A stretch of DNA of 64,000 nt. Source: Sambucus nigra (Eukaryota > Streptophyta > Magnoliopsida > Dipsacales > Adoxaceae). Position 1 is the first letter of the stretch. Each line of letters starts with the position of its first letter. Under the pieces are notes generated by a model. That model had not been told where the DNA came from and did not search any database. It saw nothing but the letters and a program-made list of their open reading frames with translations. A program made the translations under genes and the position numbers. Shown piece after piece: positions 47,481-59,618 of the stretch. The stretch covers positions 58,316,678 to 58,380,677 of the forward strand of contig OX422213.1 of the NCBI GenBank assembly GCA_949130495.1, read 5' to 3'.

Positions 47481-49792
47481 TTTAGGTATGCTTATTTTTT
47501 AGATCCTCACTCTATCTGCTCTTCGTTTTTAAGATCCTCACATATGGATGAGACTGGGGCAATGGAATTAGATCGTCCTCTATGATTTCGGGGGCTTTTG
47601 TACATGAATGTATTTTTTCTCACATTAGTCTCTGAAAATTTCATTTACTTTTGTAGATATGAACTTGGGGTTCCCCATGTAAATTTTCTTATATTTTCTT
47701 TTATTGTGCAGGTTTCTTTTATTGTGATGTTGTATGAGTAAGACATATTTTGTAGCAGTTTGGGATTGACGAACAATATTAAATCGAAGGTATGCCTTCC
47801 TATACTAATTTTTCTTATATTTTCTTTTAGGTATTTTTTGTTGATCTAATTTTTGTGTAAGTTTTGATGTTTATGTTTTTTTTATAAGATTGAAACATAA
47901 TCAGGTATACATTATCTCCCTCTAATTAGAGCTTTGTGTTTTTATTTTTGGTCCAAACTTACTTTTTTAGATATAATTTTTTGTTTGCCTTTTGATGTTT
48001 ATTTTTTTCAGATTCAAACCTAATCAGGCATGGGGCCATTATCTTACACTGCCTCCCTAGAGGTAATCTCCATCTCTTTTGCACACACAAAATCACTCCA
48101 TCAGATGTGTTTGTTTCATGGGTGCGATGTTTGTCTGTGTTATTTCCATAAACTAATGTATGGAATATTATGGATTGAGTTCATGTGATTGCAAGCTTCA
48201 GTGTTATGACTATTAGTTAGAATGTTAGTTTTTATTAATATCGTTATTGGAGTTTAAATTTTTCAACATCTTTTGATATGATGGTTCATGGACTTTATTA
48301 CAGTGTGGTATTTCAGGCGTGGGGATTCCCCTTTATTTTTTTAATGCTTATGTTGACTATGGTAATGGCCAAATATATCTCCGAGGCTTTAATATTTTCT
48401 TTCGTATACGATGTTTGCATTCTCGAATGATTAGTTTCAAGGTTCTAGATTTAAGTGTACTCCCACTTTCAGATTTAAGAGTTCACTAGCTTATTCAGTT
48501 TTCACTATAATAAAACTATGTATTGTCTAAATTTTTAATATAGCAAATATGAGTTACCAAAAATATTGCGCTTTATCTGTATTATGTATCACAACGACTG
48601 AAGCTTTTTATTAACTGAGGGTAGGAACCAATCACCGTGGTATTTTTAGTAACTTCGTTTTTATTTAAACTCATCATGGTCTTTTTATTCTCTAATAGAT
48701 GGGCATATTTAAATAAGAACTCAGTTCAATTTCCAAGTTTACCAGATGTAGACCTAAATTCATTGGATAAATATATATTGTGACCTATATTTAAGTCTAC
48801 CATATGTAGTATTTGTGTTGTATGCTGTGTTGATATTGGTTATTTTGAGGTTCTGTATCGTGTTAAGTTTCACTATTTTTATTCGAGGCTCAAATGAAAT
48901 TGATGTGAGTCCATGGATGTTTGATTATGTCAAAGTGTGAGTACATAAGTTAGTTCTACACTAACTGATATTTGGATGAATTTATCCTATGTTCACAGGT
49001 AGAAAGGATCATTTTTATCCTATATGATGGATGAATTTATCATATCTAATATTGTCCTATCTGATATTGCCATTTTTTATCCTATGTTCCAATGGATGAA
49101 TTTATCCTATCTAATATTGTAGTTCACACTGACATATTGGACAAGAATTATACCCATCCAACCATACTGCTTTAAACCTAAGAGCATAGCTGCTTTAAGC
49201 CAACTTCATGTTGAGACAGAGGCTCAGACTACTGATAGTGAGGCTATGGTGGAAGCCGAAGAGGTGGGAAAGGTAGCTGAGGGTTAGGGTGAGAATGAAA
49301 ATGATCAGGAGGGGGATACTTGTTTCAAATAATTTCCAAGAGTGTGCTATCTGTTTCAAGAGTGTGAAAATGATCAAGAGGGGAATACCTATTTCCAAGA
49401 GTGTGTTATCTGTTTCCAAGAGTGTGCTAGCATAATTTGATCTAATGTTAGGAAAATTGTGCATTATTATAGTGCTCATTTCATGACCTTAATATCATTC
49501 CAAAAACAAAATTCAGTGGATAATTTTTATTATTCTGATTAGATGCATACTCAAATATCGATAGTTGGACCGTATTGAAACGGGACATACGAGTCACAAC
49601 TAATAACTCATTTCTTTAATTCTATATATGTGTTACTCATTGAACCTATTTTAAGTGTTATTTTTTCTTCTTATGTGCTGGATTGCGATTATTCGTCCGT
49701 GTCTTGTTTTCCTTGGTTTAGGTTTATTGGTAGTAAAATGAGTATTGTAATTCTGATAAGATGTTAACATGTATTGAGAACAAGTTATGATC
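47481..49792. other. No gene recognised; short tandem duplications
   Basis: GTATG-type donor-like sites near 47486 and 47790 cannot be assembled into a model. At 49200-49320 the plus strand reads an acidic stretch (VETEAQTTDSEAMVEAEEVG then one stop, GENENDQEGD), possibly a decayed exon. 49320-49440 holds tandem TTTCCAAGAGTGTG(C/T)TATCTG copies, and 49005-49125 repeats GATGAATTTATCCTATCTAATATTG. Confidence 0.4.
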
Positions 49793-50188
49793 TCCACTCG
49801 GTCATAAGGATGATGAAGAGTATGCATTGCTTGATGTAGATGCTATCTCGGAGCAAGTTGATATTCCACTAAATGCACTATATGTTCTATCTGGTCTAGA
49901 CACTCTGAACCCAGTATTGATTATTGATAACAAATTGAAGCTGATTGGAGAATATGAAGAAATAATTGGGACATGCTTTGTTCTCAGCGAAAGTGATGCA
50001 GCTCATGTGGTTTATGAAGATCCAGAACCGTCTGAAACTAGCCTTTTCTCAGGAAATGCATAATACACCCAAATAAAACTGCAGTCAAGCAAGTCAATCC
50101 AGTTGTCAGCCTACATAAAATCCTCATGTTCAAATTGTCAACGGAAGTAACCATAGAAGATGTTTTGGCACAAAAGACTAATATTTAA
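49793..50188 (+). pseudogene. TFIIIC subunit 6-like (tau55-related) fragment
   Basis: Reads GHKDDEEYALLDVDAISEQV, then DIPLNALYVLSGLDTLNPVL, KLKLIGEYEEIIGTC and EPSETSLFSG. A one-base deletion near 50056 shifts the frame, which then continues CIIHPNKTAVKQVNPVVSLH and KILMFKLSTE to a TAA at 50186-50188. I recognise this as the short beta-barrel TFIIIC subunit related to human GTF3C6 / yeast tau55 (TFIIIC_sub6 family), part of the factor that recruits RNA polymerase III. No upstream start codon in frame and no intron inside the stretch, so a partial, possibly retroposed or captured copy. Identification is from memory of the family, not a search. Confidence 0.6.
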
Positions 50189-51399
50189 TGGCGATTTACC
50201 AACCCAACAATATTTGGTATCAAAGCCTTTTATAATGGAGTTATCCTAATCTCAGTCACCTTTTTGCTAAGTCTAGCCAAATGACAAAGTAAAACTAATC
50301 ACTAAGTTGGTATATGAAAAGTCGATCCACTACAACCATACATCATTTTCAATAAACCAAAATTGTCATCCACATATATTTCCTCATTTTATCAACATTC
50401 ATCTTTTCTGTCGATATTAAAGAACCAAACTCAGAGAAGTTGAAGCTTCAAACATGTTGACAGTGAAGATCCACTTGAAAAAGCAAACAAACAAGGATAT
50501 TGAAGGTGAAATCATTTTGGATGGGGCGCATCATAGTTTACAAAGGTTTTAAACACATTGTTACTACATTGATGAACTCCAAGATCTGGGTTTGAGACAT
50601 TGCTCAGATGTGTAGTCCCGAGCACAATGTATTGCTTATCTCTTCAATTTTCTTACTTGGTCGCTTGATTTTGGGTTGTCGAAGAATAGTCATGCTCAGA
50701 TGTTGAAGTCCGAGGGATTATCTTCTAAGTTTTCCAGACATTTTAATTGATTACGGGTTATCAAGCAAATTCTATACGTGTGAGAAATGTACGAGTATAT
50801 GAATTGTATAGTCAGAAGATCTTTCACGATGAGGATCTTCATGACTCTTCCCATTGCATTAATATGGATGAGATTAACCCTTGATGGGAATGAAGAGGGA
50901 AGCAAGTTGATTTATTATAGAAAAATAAACTGGATCATCTTCAACCAAACCATTAATGTCAGAAAACCAGGGGCAAGAGTAGGGGTTGTTTTCTGTTTGT
51001 AGCATCCGTACCTTGTTTTATTGGTTGAGGCAATGCGATAATGGAGAAGTACTTTGCCCCTTTTTTTATGTTTTTTTAGGGAGGGGCTAGTCCCACACCC
51101 CTTTCTTTTTAACAATCTCTTCTATCGAAATCTGATATGTTATACTTTTTATCTAAATTTGAACCGGAGGTAATTCTGATATGTAAACTGATAAATCTGA
51201 ACGGGTGATACATTTCTCTTTCAGGTGGTATCTAAATGTGATATTTTATAAATATATAAATCTCTCATCCAGTTTCATATTAATAATTATATAAGTCTGA
51301 TATCTTATTTCTCTTTCAGGTGATAATTATTTAAAGTCGCATGTTATACCGAAATCGGAGGTAACCGTAATGGATTGGATGACTTAAGAAGAGTGTCAG
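50189..51399. other. No gene recognised
   Basis: AT-rich, open frames under 75 codons on both strands with no recognisable motif. 51170-51330 shows a short tandem pattern around CTGATATGT and TTTCTCTTTCAGGTG. Confidence 0.5.
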
Positions 51400-51620
51400 G
51401 AAGTTGGCGGTGCCATGTCGTAAGCAGAATTGATGTAGTATACATGACTTGAAAGAGGTATCCAATCAACCTCCAAAGCAGGAGGGTCAGGAAGATGGTT
51501 CCATTCCCCCGTATGGAGATCATAAAAGGCCATGGTACAGGGGCAGCACATGAAAAGAGCATGATCCTTTTTTTATTCGTGGGGAGAAATATGTTATCTC
51601 TTTTCAGCGAGAAGGCCACA
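51400..51620 (-). pseudogene. Possible kelch/F-box-like coding fragment
   Basis: Minus strand reads ALFMCCPCTMAFYDLHTGEW, NHLPDPPALEVD and SSHVYYINSAYDMAPPTS before a stop at about 51410. The YDLHTGEWNHLPDPP text looks like one kelch-type blade (Y-D-x-x-x-x-x-W-x-x-L-P-x-x-P). A single blade and no F-box are visible, so the family call is weak. A longer frame on the same strand (51679-51344) is a different frame and likely a shadow. Confidence 0.3.
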
Positions 51621-52797
51621 TCATCTCTTTTCTTCTGCACAAACTCAACATTTTGTTCCACCTGCAGCTCAAGCATCACAGAGTTTGATTATTACTACAT
51701 GTTGGTAAAAGTTTTCTTCGTAGAAAGTACACAGTATACATACTTATAATTTACATACCTGATCAATTAGAAGCTTCACAACATGACACAAAATTTCCAT
51801 ATTAGTTATTTCTTGAAAACTTTTTTATCGGGCAAGTGGAATAGCTGCTAGATCGGGGAAGGAAATGAGGGAGCTCCACTGAGCGAAGTGCAATGAAAGC
51901 ATATCAATTGCTGAGAACACGCATTCCTCTTGGAACTTTTTAGATTTTAACCAATGTTTCGATTTAATACACCTGTTTTATCTCTGCACCTGTTCGGTGT
52001 TTTATCAACAATGGGTGTGAAGTTTAATTTGCTTCATGTATTTGGCATGTTCTTAATAATACTAAATTTTCTTGAAAATAAACGGAAAGGGCATTCTTAT
52101 TTATTTTCTTAGTATGGCTTAATCAATATGACCCGTTGATATTGGTAAAAGCAAGTTTCCATACAACATATGCTGGACTTATTGTTGAAACATGAGATCG
52201 AGTCTTAAGGTTTTATTGAAGTAAGTATGGTTTAATTTGTTTGGTTTTCATTAGAGTTGAACTAAACATATAACTGAAAGAAGAGTACAATTACAGGTCT
52301 TGAGGGTATTATTGAAAAGTTCAAAACAATTATTTGGTAGATAATATCTATAATTTTTTGGCCTTTTTTTTCTAACAGCTATACAATTTAGTTAATTTCC
52401 CTGAGTTTTGTATTAGTCTTTATGTTCATTTTTTGTTGTTGGATGTCATATTAAAGGCTTTTATTGTGTCTTTCATTCACAATTTAGTCTAAAATTAGTT
52501 CATAGATGAACTGAATTACATATGTAGATTTCATTCACAATTTAGTATTTTTCACAAAATCTAATTGGTGTGGTATTTGTGTTGTCTAAAAAGGGTGGAT
52601 AGTCATATAAACAAAGGAAATTATGCCTAATTTTTATAAAATATTTGTATTATGAAAGGAACTTGAGAAAAGCCTTATTATACACTACGTGACACTTTAG
52701 AAAATTTTGCGTGCCTTCAGAAAAGTTGCCATGATTGATACTATAATACAAAACATTTATGAATTGACCATAATTGATACTTTGGAAAGTTGTCATC

Positions 52798-52871
52798 GTA
52801 CCTGTAGGGACGGGCATACCCTAGTGTGTGTGTGTATATATACACTAGCGGAATGCCCTTGCCTGAAGGCA
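52798..52871. mobile_element. Two tail-to-tail Helitron-like 3' ends
   Basis: Plus strand: hairpin GTACCTGTAGGGAC (52798-52811), then GGGCATACC, then CTAGT (52821-52825). Minus strand: perfect 5-bp-stem hairpin TGCCTTCAGGCA (52871-52860), then AGGGCATTCCG, then CTAGT (52848-52844). Both fit the Helitron rule of a short hairpin 9-12 bases before a terminal CTRR followed by T, and the terminal words GGGCATACC-CTAGT and GGGCATTCCG-CTAGT are nearly identical. A short (TG)n(TA)n lies between. The 5' TC ends were not identified. Confidence 0.5.
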
Positions 52872-52914
52872 TGGCAAAAATTTTCAAAGTACATAATTGC
52901 AAAACGAAAAAAAA

Positions 52915-53258
52915 TCATTGCCCAAAGTATTGAATCGTGTATAAATTCAGTCTGTTTTTTTACCACACAAACGTGTAAAAAAATTAGAAATTTTGAGAAA
53001 AGCTTGCTTTGTTTATACGACTCCACCCTGTTTAAGAAATAAAAAAAATATTCCAAGATAAATAATACTCATAGCAAATTGTCATGCTTCTCTAGTAGGC
53101 ACCACCCAAAAGTGAATTTTCCCAAAGTATTTAATCGACGATAATTTAAGTGAAAAAGTTTTTTTAAACCCAACTAAGTGTAAATAAATTAGATAATTTG
53201 GACGGGACTTCCTTTGTTTGTACAACTTTTCACCTTTTTAAGAAATAAAAATATTACA
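52915..53258. repeat. Tandem duplication next to the Helitron-like end
   Basis: 52915-53050 and 53112-53258 align: CCCAAAGTATT(G/T)AATCG, GTGTAAA(A)AAATTAGA, CTT(G/C)CTTTGTTT(A/G)TAC and GTTTAAGAAATAAA / TTTTTAAGAAATAAA. Confidence 0.7.
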
Positions 53259-53938
53259 ACACTTCATTAAAGCATTGCAAAACCTCAAAAGCCAAAATTT
53301 AATAGCTATAATTTCACATCATAAGTTCAAAACAATCATATGGTTCCATTTACTTGGTATACATACGTTAGGAAGACACGTCTTACTACCAATGGATCTC
53401 CTCTAATTTTATTCTTCATACACCATCTTTTATTCTTGATACACCATCTTATATAATAAAACTAAAAAAATAAAACTGTTTGAATGGATCTCCTCTAATG
53501 CTTCACCTCGAAACAATAGCTTGTAGCTGGTTCAGTGGATAAGATGATTGTGCTCCAGCTCACTCAAAAATGGGACGGGCAGTGTTCTGCTGATAATACA
53601 TTGGAATCCTGAAGCACCAACACGAACGCTACCGCACGTCCGCCTGCGGTGCGGTAAGGCAACACCCTGTTCTGCCAGCATCCAACTCCAGCGTATCCTC
53701 TTAGTTATCCTCATCAAGCCACTTATTTAGTACATTGACCATAATGTATACTGAAATATGTTATCCTCATCAAGCCACTTACTGCATTGACCATAATCCT
53801 ACATAATGTATACTGAAATATATTAGCAACTCTGCATTAATTAAATTTGATATGCATATATTCAGATGTTTCAAGTCTCTTTTGTTGCTTTAAATCTGAT
53901 ATGCATTAATTAAATCTAATAAGAAAGTTTAAACTTAC

Positions 53939-54073
53939 TTTCATATTCACCCGCTGGCATCTGCTTCCCCTTTCTGATGAGGATGAAAATGCAAGAAATT
54001 CCACGTATTACAAAAATGACAATAACTACGACGGTAATAATTACACTTCGAGTCGTGTTGTTACCACCGTTGA
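53939..54073 (-). pseudogene. Orphan transmembrane exon of a cysteine-rich receptor-like kinase
   Basis: On the minus strand TTATTATTTTGCAG (acceptor) is followed by a 135-bp open exon and then GTAAGT (donor, complement at 53933-53938). It encodes GGNNTTRSVIITVVVIVIFV, then ISCIFILIRKGKQMPAGEYE: an Asn/Thr-rich juxtamembrane piece, one hydrophobic membrane span and a basic stop-transfer segment. This is the layout of exon 2 in plant DUF26/Gnk2 receptor-like kinases. No ectodomain exon (paired C-x8-C-x2-C) is seen above 54073 and no kinase exon below 53939, so the exon stands alone although its splice sites are intact. Confidence 0.55.
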
Positions 54074-57000
54074 CTGCAAAATAATAAGAAAGTACTTATT
54101 ACCTATTTGGAAAAGTGAAACCAAAACATGTTGTTTTGAAAAGGAACAAACAAAAAGTACATTTAGGATAATTATAAATAGTAAAAGATTATAAAGAGTG
54201 TGAGTGGCATTTAGTGAAACTTTATGAATTACAATTACCATAGTATGTAGAGGTTTGATGAAAAGATTATTAAGGATGTAATGAACTTGAAATCAGTAAC
54301 AGGAACACTTCTTGATGACAGGGTATCCCTATTTGAGACTGGGGGAATTTGGAAGAAGCCTGTAGTTGGCCATTAAAAATACACAGATGAAATGGCCAGC
54401 TAGGCCTAGGCCTTCAAATCGAGAGGATCTTCACCAGTTTCTGACATGGATGCTCCATCCCCAAGCCACAATGCAACCTCGAATAGATGATATCACCATT
54501 CATGTTGACAAATTGATCTCAAAGTTCTATCATTGAACAACTGTAAATCAAAAGACATGTTGGATTAGTTCACAGGGGTGTACCATCCACAATTCACACT
54601 GGTAATCTTCTAAACAACCTAATCACCTATATGAATTCATTAATTCATCCATTGTACCAAAGTAGGTAGACCATCAGAATTCATTAATTCTTTTAAGATG
54701 AAAGTTTATGTGGAAAAACAGAGAACAAAATATGATTGAATAGCCTTGGGTTAATTAAAAACAAAAAACCCCTATGTTAAAAGCATTAGAAATTAAATAG
54801 CATAAGAGAGAGTTATACATGATTGGTGTTTGAAAGAAAAACCTAGACACAATAGATTTGCAACTGAAAACCCCAAAAGATCAAATAATGAGAGACAAAT
54901 GTGCATTAACCCTTGGGTGAGAGAGTGAGTCATAGATTTGGAGAAGAATCGTTGATGTTGATGTTTTGTACTTGTATTGCAATATTTTAGATTGTCTAAT
55001 TGCAGCCACCACTCTCGAGGTCATCTCCTCCTCAATTTTGTCAAAGAAATACATAAAAAGACAACAAAACATAAAAATTGGTATTATTGACTTCAAAAAA
55101 ATAAAAGATAACAATATGAGACCATGAAATATAAAAGAAATGAAAATTATTACCAACTTAATTTCAATAAACTGAAATATATCAAAATCATAACCAATTT
55201 CACTTGACAATACTCCCATAGTCCCACACGACTACATAAATAAAGCACTCTAGAGTCGATGAATTAAAAATATTAATTTCAGGGGTCAATTTCACTTAAC
55301 GCTACTCCCATAGATAAAAGAACTTGGCTAAATGGTATACAGTAGAGGATGTGCTAAACAAATTTAAAAATTACATATTCTAAAATATATAAGGTCAGGA
55401 AGATTGACTGTGTTCGGTTATGTGTGTTCAGTTCAAAAGGAATAAACATTACAACTAAAGAACTTGTCATCACGTGCGTTCGGTTATGTGGACAACACAT
55501 CATAAACATATTCATTATAGAATACCATATACATTACAACTAAAGAAGTGAAGTAGATTAAAAAGTAACAACAACAAAAAGAGTTTAACTGGAGTTCAAA
55601 AGGAAGAAATCCCATGTAATCTGTAAAAAGATAAAAATTGCAGCAAAAAAATTCACCTAACTATTGCATCTAATTTTGGTAATCTCCTTTACTTGTCCAG
55701 CAAACATAACAATAAATTCATGATACCTCTATAGGCCTTTAAATATCCCTCTTATTGTCTATACACGCCTTTAAATATGATTGTACTAATAGACAATACC
55801 TCATATCGATTTTCAATCAAATTACAGAAGGTAGCGTCATACATCTAAGCTTTAAACACTAAACTAATGAATGGCTACAATAGAACCAAATACATACCTT
55901 TTGTAACAACAATTTGACCCTCTTGTGCACATAGCTATGCAAGCACTCGCACCCTCACGTGCAAAAATGTGAGACCATTGCAGACATATCATAGTTAAGG
56001 ACATTTCGTAGTAAGCTTTGTAGAACTATCATAATAGTAAAATCAAACCAAAAATTAAAAAGCAACAAAACTTCATCCACCCCAAAATGTAGCAGCTTTG
56101 TAGATGATTGTCAGTATAAATAGTGAGACGATTTTACCAACCTCATTATCAGTATAAACAGTGAGATGATTTTACCAAAATCGGTTGTGAACACCTTGGG
56201 TATTGTGCATCATGATACTAAAGGTCCATTTAGAATTCTTGCGTCTGTTGTCAAGTTTCATTCAGTTCCTTTTAGTGTATAATGATATAGCTGCTGCAAT
56301 GACCTTGCGTGAACTCCTCTGGTATAGCTGCTATAACTCTTAATGTCTCCCCTCTGATTTCCTCTGCACATCCCATCATAAAACCAAAAAGAAAAACTCC
56401 AGAATTAGTGTAAACAATAAAAGAATATTCAACTCTTCCACCATACTGACATTGTTGTTGTTGAGCGTGCCGGAGCTGACCCCCCATCTACCTCCTGCCG
56501 GAGCTAACCCCTGAAATCAAATGTCGTCTTTTTTTAGAAAAATTGTCTAATTCACCTTCACACATTATTAATACCACTCTGAAAGCCATAATCGAAAAAT
56601 ATTTCCCACTGTGAAAGTTATAATCGGAAAATAATTCCCCAATCTGATCTAAGTACTAATCCCACTCTGAAAGCCATCATCGAAAAATATTTTAGCTAAA
56701 CAGGGAATCCCAAAATATATTCATTCGATTTAAGAAAATACAAAAACCAAAGTATATAATAGAATAAAAAAATACCCATTGTCCACTACCGGATCTCTAA
56801 TAAATCTTATTGCATTCCCCGTCGATAAGTGTCGCAAACCCAACAACGTTTTGAATAGAAACACTGATATCCAAGCTCGTGATCCCTCCATGCGACTCTC
56901 GACCAAATTGTTCAGTGACCTGGATGTAATCATCGTCGCCATCTTCCTCCATATCCATATAGTGAAAACTGCATAAGATTTAAATAGTTTTCAGCATATG

Positions 57001-57702
57001 ATTTCAGTCAATATCAAATCAGTCCCAAACAGTCTCAAATAGATTTGAATAGTTTTCAACCTATGCAATTCAATTCAATTCAGTCAATTAGTTTTCATAT
57101 GCATATAATGAAAACTGCAAACATCGGTTGCCGCAAAGAGGAACAATTTGAATTCAATTCACTGTGATTGAATCATATGAAGATGGAGTCCTATTCAATT
57201 CAATTCAGTCCTATATATGGTGATAACCTAGCTCATTTGTGATATAGTATAGTATTTATGATAACATGGAGAAGTATAGTGGATTAAAAAATAAATTACA
57301 AATCACGCTACATCAGGGGATATGTGAAATGGATAAATGAGGTCATACAAAACAACTGAGCATTTAATCCACATTAACTGAGTGTTTTAGAATATCTAGT
57401 GCACATTAACCGAGTGAACAAAAAGTATACCTATTTAAAGCTTGTTTTCACTTCTCGATCAACTGTAGAGACAACAAAACCAATAAAAAATTAGTCATGG
57501 TTTATATACCTACCCGTTGGTCAAGTGTAGCCAAGATTTTAGTATGGACCAACTCTTTACGGTTGTTTATAGTTTAATGTTATGCGTCCGGCTTCAATAT
57601 GGTCAAACTATCAAGATTTGAGTCTGCAGCTGATCATAATAATAATAACCATTGTTAATAGTATCAGAAAAGTCATCTGTTGCATCTTTAATAGTATCAA
57701 AG
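54074..57702. other. AT-rich DNA, no gene recognised
   Basis: Possible decayed exons on the minus strand include 56942-56775 (MDMEEDGDDDYIQV in one frame) and 56400-56280 (EEIRGETLRVIAAIPEEFTQ), neither assigned to a family. 56574-56694 holds three copies of CCACTCTGAAAGCCATAATC. No complete gene can be supported. Confidence 0.45.
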
Positions 57703-58165
57703 TCATACTGAAACAAAGAAGTTTGTCAAGCGTACCTCCTCCAAGAGTTGTTGATATAGATCTTTTCGATAATATGTAGTTGACATCAACAAATTTAGAT
57801 TATATGATGTGAAAAGGCTACTCAATGAAGCATTGTCATACATATTTAACCTCTCAGAAAAAGCGAGGGAATAAAATATGAAATGATCCACAACAGAGAC
57901 ACTAACATCGGAATCTAAGTGGTGTGAATAAGTGTTTTCTCCCTTCTTGCTACTTCCAATGGACAAAACACCAGGTGAATGAAGCTGAGAAAAGAGAGTG
58001 GCAGCTTGACAAGTGTCTACCATAATCAACAACTCCTTAAATCTATGTTTTTCCTTTATTTGTCTCACTGCATCGGCTAAATAATGACTTTGAAGATCTC
58101 CAGATTCCTAAAATTTTAGAAACTCATTCCCTCCATGCCCCGTCATGGAGTGTAACATGCATTAC
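57703..58165 (-). pseudogene. GPI8: GPI-anchor transamidase catalytic subunit fragment (GPI8/PIG-K)
   Basis: Minus strand from about 58165: MTGHGGNEFLKF, an in-frame TAG (58108-58110, where the family has Gln), then [83 protein letters not shown] and a stop after LTNFFVSV. Both catalytic residues of this C13 cysteine peptidase are present (His of GHGG, Cys of DTCQA). The enzyme attaches GPI anchors to proteins in the ER. Only about 150 of about 400 residues are here: no N-terminal half and no C-terminal membrane segment. The 120-codon stretch has no intron, suggesting a retroposed or captured piece, or one large exon. The early TAG argues for a pseudogene. Confidence 0.85.
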
Positions 58166-59587
58166 CCTTAGCTAGTGTTTGGCCATCAAACTTCGATCTG
58201 ACATATAAGAGAAGGAGAAGATTGAGATTGGGGAAAATTAATTTTGGATAAGAATTTATAACAATTACTAAAATAAATTGATGATAACTAAATTATTAAA
58301 TATAAGCGAAGGAGAAGATCACATGAGTTCGCTAAAGACACCAATTTCAACTGATAATAAAAAATGAACCGTGTATGATTATGACTAATTCTCAAAATCT
58401 GCAAAGTAGAAACTCTATCAATATACCTAAAAAAATGTCATATCAAGTTAACTCCAAAAACATTATATAATTCACTAAAAGTAAAAATGTTACCCACATG
58501 TATGATTGTATCTAAGTTGTAATAACCATTTTCACTAATAATTCATCCGCCAAGCTAAAATGTATTGTAAAATGCCAAAATACTATTTAGAGTACAATTT
58601 GACTTGAGCTATTGCTAAGAGATCAAGACAAAAAAAAAGTAAAATTTGCAATTCTGTAAAGAGAACCTTGATAAAAATTACCCTATATTCGTTATTTTGT
58701 CAAATATGTGGTCTACACACTTTCAAACATCAAATCCAACATGTTAATCAATCGATGTGTTAAAAAGGCAAGAAAACGTGATATATTTCTATCTATTTTA
58801 AGGATGAAAAAATCAAAAATTAATTGCACTTACCAATAGCTTTTGACACTTTTGATATCAGGAAATTGTTACACATGCCATGACTTTTGACTGAGTTTAG
58901 GATCTTCATTCCTAAGAGATTTGCACAATGTTTGTTAATGCCCCTACCCCGGCTTATGTTTTCAAACCATCTGTGATGGCCTTCGTGATGGATTAGGCCC
59001 ACCCCTCTTTGATACCGCCTCTGCCACACGCCGTAGTTTAAAAGGCATTCAACACTTTGTATACCCTGCATTTGTAGAAAAAGGCAATGAACGCCCAATA
59101 AGCAATAAGTGTTTACCATCTACCAAGTAAATTTATAAAAAACTATAGTAAGACTAATGTTGGCTGATGAATGTATTTGTGGATAACGTTGGCTGACAAA
59201 TTCTTGAACACTAAAAATCACAACTCCCAAATGTCATAAAACCCTAAAAATCACAACTCCCAAATTCTCTTAAGGAGAGTGCCTAGCATCACAGAACAAC
59301 CATAAAAAAAATTGCCAGCACCATCTAGCATCAATTCCACCAATAGAATTGGCCAGTAAAAAAAACTGATAAACAATCTATTATTCAACATCAAAGATAA
59401 CCCATAGTACATACTACACTTCATCTTAAATACTAACTTCTTTGTAATCTAATGCTCTGGATTACAACAAATGGGGTCAAACTTGTATGAAGCTAAAGTC
59501 AATGCCAATAATGTAGTTAAAAAAACATGAGTGGCATAAAAAAAATCCATCGGCGCTCCTCAGTTATAGGGAGAATAAAATAGAAAC

Positions 59588-59618
<31 letters not shown>

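Larger units (their letters stand above)
51621..53938. other. AT-rich DNA with Helitron-like ends and a duplicated block
   Basis: No gene recognised. 53548-53700 is a GC-richer island (open on both strands, about 60 codons) whose origin I cannot name. Confidence 0.4.

Noticed and set aside
49195..49479. 94-codon minus-strand frame
   Set aside because: Overlaps tandem AAGAGTGTG duplications and has no domain; the plus strand has the more protein-like acidic text.
53532..53730. Overlapping open frames in a GC-richer island
   Set aside because: Both strands are open and neither peptide resembles a family I know; not enough for a gene call.
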